From Nocardioides sp. B-3 (lineage in GTDB: Bacteria; Actinomycetota; Actinomycetes; Propionibacteriales; Nocardioidaceae), in contig NZ_CP087968.1 in NCBI RefSeq assembly GCF_024703895.1, positions 2,480,001-2,544,000 on the forward strand: 64,000 bases of DNA. The letters run 5' to 3'. The notes under the pieces were generated by a model. That model had not been told where the DNA came from, did no database searches, and saw only the letters and a program-made list of their open reading frames with translations. Both the position numbers and the translations under genes were made by a program. This document shows positions 60,430 to 64,000 of this stretch, piece after piece. The stretch's first letter is position 1, and each line of letters starts with the position of its first letter.

Positions 60430-61123
60430 TCAACCCGTCACCGGTCGCGAAGACACGAGCACGCCGATCTTGTCGATCCGGTGCTCGGGGTTGTCGAACT
60501 CGTCGGCCCAGAAGTTGCCGGCCGCGTGGTCCTCGATCGTGGCGCAGGTCGAGAGCGTGATCATCGGGCGCGTCGCCTCGACGCCCGGGCGCCCGGGCAC
60601 CGGCGCACGCTGCTCGGCGAGGGACCGGCGGGAGCGGAAGGACGTCCAGCGTGTGCGGCGTACCTCGTAGACGTGCTCGACCTCTCCGACCCGGATCCGG
60701 ATGCGAGCACCGTCGGGCAACGCGGGCAGGAAGCGGAACGGCTCGGTGGAGGAGAGGCGATGTCCGGTCACGATGTAGTTGCCGACCTCGCCCGGCCCGA
60801 CGCCACCGGAGGGCCCGCGTGGCGAGGCGAGCGGAACCGTCGTTCTGCAGCCGTGTGCCCTCGGCGTCATCGGGCGACCCGCGGTAGCGGATGACCGGGT
60901 AGTCGCGCAGCCCCAGCCGCGGGATGGTCAGGAAGGAGCGCCGGGGCTCGCGGACGTCGGGTGCGACCGACGGGGTCTCGCTGGGCGTCGACGGAGACAC
61001 GACCGCCGAGGGCACGACGGGGACCGACGGTGACGACGGAGCCGTCCCGGGCGTGCACGCCACGCCGATCGCAGCGATGACCGGGCAGGCTGCGACCGGC
61101 ACGAAGCGGCGTACGCGTGCCAT
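60430..61123 (-). CDS. Class E/F-like sortase with lipobox-like signal
   Basis: About 231 residues. Signal FVPVAACPVIAAIGVAC with a lipobox-like end, then a Ser/Pro/Thr-rich linker. Sortase core: IPRLGLRDYPVIRY, IVTGHRLSS with the catalytic His, MITLSTCATIEDH with the catalytic Cys (TLxTC), and HRIDKIGVLV with the probable Arg. It lacks the usual transmembrane anchor. One break near 60842. The ATG has TACCGT six bases upstream (leaderless), divergent from the aldo-keto reductase. No sortase substrate gene lies beside it. Confidence 0.85.
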
Positions 61124-61129
61124 CTCTCC

Positions 61130-61159
61130 ACGGTAGTCGGGACCCGGCACACTGGCGCC
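61130..61159. promoter_or_regulatory. Divergent -10 elements for the sortase and AKR genes
   Basis: Reverse TACCGT (61135-61130) is six bases before ATG 61123. Forward CACACT (61148-61153) is six bases before ATG 61160. Neither gene has a Shine-Dalgarno. Confidence 0.4.
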
Positions 61160-62185
61160 ATGACGTACGACGCCTCCCCGGACCGCTACGACCACACGAG
61201 CTACCGCGCGATCGGACGCAGCGGACTCAAGCTCCCGCCGCTGAGCCCGGGACTCTGGCAGAACTTCGGCACCGACCGGTCGGAGGAGACGCAGCGCGCG
61301 ATCCTGCGCCGCGCCTTCGACCGCGGCGTGACGCACTTCGACCCGGCGAACAACTACGGGCCGCCGTACGGACGGGCGGAGGAGAACTTCGGACGCTTCC
61401 CCGGCCGCGGACTTCAAGCCCTATCGCGACGAGCTGGTGATCTCGACGAAGGCTGGCTACGACATGTGGCCCGGGCCCTACGGCCGGGGTGGCGGCTCGC
61501 GGAAGTACGTCCTCGCCAGCCTTGACCAGAGCCCGGCGCGGATGGGGCTGGACTACGTCGACATCTTCTACAGCCACCGCTTCGATCCCGAGACGCCCGT
61601 CGAGGAGACGATGATGGCGCTCGACACCGCCGTACGTTCGGGGCGCGCGCTCTACGCCGGCATCTCGTCCTACTCGGGCGCCGGGACGCACGAAGCGGCC
61701 ACGATCGCGCGAGCTCGGCACGCCCCTGCTCATCCACCAGCCGTCCTACTCGATGCTCAACCGCTGGATCGAGGAGGACCTGCTCGACGAGCTCGAGGAG
61801 CAGGGGATGGGCTGCATCGTCTTCACCGCGCTGGCCCGGGGGCTGCTCACCGACCGCTACCTCGACGGCGTGCCCGAGGACTCGCGCGCGGCCCGGAGCA
61901 ACAGCACGATCCGCGGTCTCGACGATGACGTGCTGAGACGGGTCAGGGGCCTGAACGAGATCGCGGTCGGGCGCGGCCAGAAGCTCGCCCAGCTCGCGCT
62001 GCAGTGGGCGCTCCGCGACAACCGCGTCACGAGCGCCGTGATCGGTGCCAGCAGTGTCGAGCAGCTCGACACCAACCTCGGCGCGCCTCGACGGGCCGCC
62101 GCTCACCGACGCGGAGCTGGCCGAGATCGACACGTTCGCGGTCGAGTCCGGCATCAACCTGTGGGCGAAGGCGACCGAGGAGTAA
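61160..62185 (+). CDS. Aldo-keto reductase, YghZ / L-glyceraldehyde 3-phosphate reductase type
   Basis: About 342 residues. YRAIGRSGLKLPPLSPGLWQNFG and HFDPANNYGPPYGRAEENFG carry the catalytic Asp and Tyr; ISTKAGYDMWPGPYG the Lys; and DIFYSHRFDPETPVEETM the His region. This string is specific to the YghZ/AKR14-like group, which reduces small aldehydes with NADPH. Breaks: 61399 (CCCCGG for CCTGG, Phe-Leu-Ala-Ala), about 61711 and 62085. Ends 43 bases before the ABC-F gene. Confidence 0.87.
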
Positions 62186-62228
62186 AGCCATTCGCCTCCG
62201 TCGGTCGCAGCGGGGATGATGGCTCGTT

Positions 62229-63918
62229 GTGGGTCACGTTGATGTCGCCGGAGTGCGTTACGAGCTGCCAGACGGGCGGGTGCTGCTCGACGACGTCAGC
62301 TTCCGGGTCGGGGACGGCGCGAAGGTCGCGCTCGTCGGCGCCAACGGGGGCCGGCAAGACGACGTTGCTGCGGATCATCACGGGCGACCTCACACCGCAC
62401 GCCGGTGCGGTGACCCGCAGCGGCGGGCTCGGCGTGATGCGCCAGTTCGTCGGCCACGGTGGCGGTGACGAGACCGTCGCCGACCTGCTGCTCAGCGTCG
62501 CGCCCGAGGCGGTCCCGCGCCGCGGCCGCCAAGGTCGACGCCTGCGAGCTGACGCTGATGGACACCGACGACGAGAAGGCGCAGATGGCCTACGCCGTCG
62601 CGCTCTCCGACTATGCCGACGCGGGCGGCTACGAGGTCGAGGTGACGTGGGACGTGTGCACCACCGTCGCGATGGCGATGCCGTTCGACCGCGCGAAGCA
62701 CCGCCTCCTCACCACGCTCTCCGGCGGCGAGCAGAAGCGACTCGTCTCGGAATACCTCCTGCGCGGTCCGGACCAGGTGCTGCTGCTCGACGAGCCCGAC
62801 AACTACCTCGACGTGCCCGGCAAGATCTGGCTCGAGGAACGCATCCGCGAGTCGACGAAGACCATCCTGTTCATCAGCCACGACCGCGAGCTGCTCAACA
62901 ACACCGCGACCCGCATCGTGACCGTCGAGCTGGGCAGCGCCGGCAACCGGGTGTGGACCCACCCCGGCAACTTCGCCAGCTACCACGAGGCCCGCACCGA
63001 CCGGTTCGCCCGCTTCGAGGAGCTGCGCCGCCGCTGGGACGAGGAGCACGCCAAGCTCAAGGCGCTGGTGCTGCGGCTCAAGATCAAGGCGGAGTACAAC
63101 GACGGCATGTCCTCGCAGTACCGCGCGTCCCAGACCCGACTGCGCAAGTTCGAGGAGGCCGGCCCGCCGACCGAGCAGCCGCGCGAGCAGCAGGTCACGA
63201 TGCGGCTCAAGGGCGGTCGCACCGGCAAGCGCGCGGTGGTGTGCGAGGACCTCGAGCTCACCGGACTGATGAAGCCCTTCGACCTCGAGGTCTGGTACGG
63301 CGAACGCGTGGCCGTCCTCGGCAGCAACGGCTCCGGCAAGTCGCACTTCCTGCGGCTGCTGGCCGCCGGTGGCTCCGACCCCGACGTGGAGCACCGTCCC
63401 GTCGGCGATCCGCCCAACGCCGTACCCCACACGGGGCGGGCGAAGCTCGGCGCGCGCGTGCGACCGGGCTGGTTCGTGCAGACGCACGAGCACCCCGAGC
63501 TGGTGGGTCGCACCCTGCTGGAGATCCTGCATCGCGGCGACGGATCGCCCGACGGTCGCAGGGGCATGGGCCGGGAACAGGCGGCGCGCGTGCTCGACCG
63601 CTACGAGCTCGCGCACGCGGGGAGCAGACCTTCGAGTCGCTCAGCGGTGGCCAGCAGGCCCGCTTCCAGATCCTGCTGCTCGAGCTGTCCGGCGCGACGC
63701 TGCTCCTGCTGGACGAGCCGACCGACAACCTCGACGTACAAAGTGCGGAGGCGCTGGAGGCCGGGCTCGAGGCCTTCGACGGGACCGTCCCGGCGGTCAC
63801 CCACGACCGATGGTTCGCCCGCGGCTTCGACCGATTCCTCGTGTACGGCGCCGACGGTGCCGTCTACGAGTCCGACGGTCCGGTCTGGGACGAGGGGCGT
63901 GTGGTGCGGTCGCGCTGA
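62229..63918 (+). CDS. ABC-F family ATPase
   Basis: About 563 residues with two ABC domains and no membrane part. First: Walker A GANGAGKT (after the break), signature LSGGEQKR, Walker B LLLDEPDNYLDVPG. Second: GSNGSGKS, LSGGQQAR, LLLDEPTDNLD. Between them is a charged linker (LRRRWDEEHAKLKALVLRLKIKAEYND), the P-site tRNA interaction motif region of ABC-F proteins. Such proteins act on the ribosome in translation control or antibiotic protection; which applies cannot be told here. Breaks at 62345, 62516 and 63618, all single-base. GTG start 62229. Confidence 0.88.
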
Positions 63919-63931
63919 GGTCGGGGGAGGC

Positions 63932-64000
63932 TCAGCCTGCTTCGCGCGCCCGGCCACTCTCCGGGGCCGTCAGGAGCTCGAGTGCGACTCGCTCATCGAG
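63932..64000 (-). CDS. C-terminal fragment of a gene entering from the right
   Basis: The minus strand from the window edge reads 22 residues (LDERVALELLTAPESGRAREAG) and then a stop. It could be the tail of a neighbouring gene convergent with the ABC-F gene. Too short to identify. Confidence 0.3.
   Translation of the reverse strand, partial: LDERVALELLTAPESGRAREAG

Noticed and set aside
757..63620. Reading the frame breaks as pseudogenes or programmed frameshifting
   Set aside because: They hit essential single-copy genes (tuf, rplB, rpsC, secY, adk), occur several per gene and follow one sequence motif. No slippery site or stem is shared.
1..64000. tRNA, rRNA, integrase, transposase or phage genes
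   Set aside because: I looked for tRNA arms, rRNA segments and mobile-element motifs on both strands and saw none. The 13E12 HNH gene is multicopy in relatives but has no sign of its own mobility here.

Overview
The window is GC-rich (about 70%) actinobacterial chromosome. The S10-spc-alpha ribosomal clusters, a DUF222/HNH '13E12' gene, ribosomal proteins L4 and L17 with extra C-terminal domains, and a 41-bp dispersed repeat of a kind I associate with Nocardioides all suggest Nocardioidaceae (Propionibacteriales). I saw no rRNA, tRNA, CRISPR, insertion sequence or prophage. The most important practical point is that the raw sequence carries many small indels. Most genes, including essential single-copy ones (fusA, tuf, rplB, rpsC, secY, adk, map), are broken in frame. 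About fifty of the breaks fall where the protein family demands a CCAGG or CCTGG site. This looks like a systematic base-calling error at a modified motif, not gene decay. CDS coordinates below span the whole gene across such breaks.

Layout. 1-2.9 kb: the end of fusA, then tuf with a strong terminator. 3.0-9.1 kb: a phosphotransferase, trmB, an MFS transporter, a one-TM protein, an RDD protein divergent from a SpoIIM-like protein, and a quinone oxidoreductase. 9.1-14.2 kb (minus): a tightly overlapping DUF7847-DUF4129-DUF4350-MoxR-DUF58 operon. 14.3-15.1 kb: a lipoprotein hydrolase. 15.4-28.3 kb: S10 and spc operons, then secY, adk and map. 28.3-44.1 kb: an accessory block between map and infA. 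It holds a putative Mn riboswitch with terC, a secreted HNH nuclease, a membrane Ser/Thr kinase and FHA protein, and a divergent operon for a ~2,090-residue Ig/Fn3 surface protein, a second MoxR, a second DUF58 and a transglutaminase-fold protein lacking its catalytic residues. 44.4-48.4 kb: infA, rpmJ, rpsM, rpsK, rpsD, rpoA, rplQ and a terminator. 48.4-53.9 kb: panE-gntR, a PfkB kinase, an ArsR/AHSA1/DinB-like operon and a thioredoxin-reductase-like flavoprotein. 53.9-57.1 kb: truA and an arfABC-like envelope operon. 57.1-64 kb: a methyltransferase, a small acidic protein, 13E12 HNH, an isochorismatase-type hydrolase, a class E-like sortase, an aldo-keto reductase and an ABC-F ATPase.

How the parts work together. 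The core is translation (elongation factors, about 28 ribosomal proteins, IF-1), with RNA polymerase alpha, SecY, adenylate kinase and methionine aminopeptidase. The accessory blocks are mostly cell-envelope machinery: two MoxR/DUF58 systems, an OmpA-like ArfABC set, a sortase and a kinase/FHA pair. A short domain (the 'sunset' domain, as I recall the name) occurs five times in three proteins: the C-termini of L4 and L17 and three tandem copies in ArfC. It links the ribosome and the envelope operon in an unexplained way.
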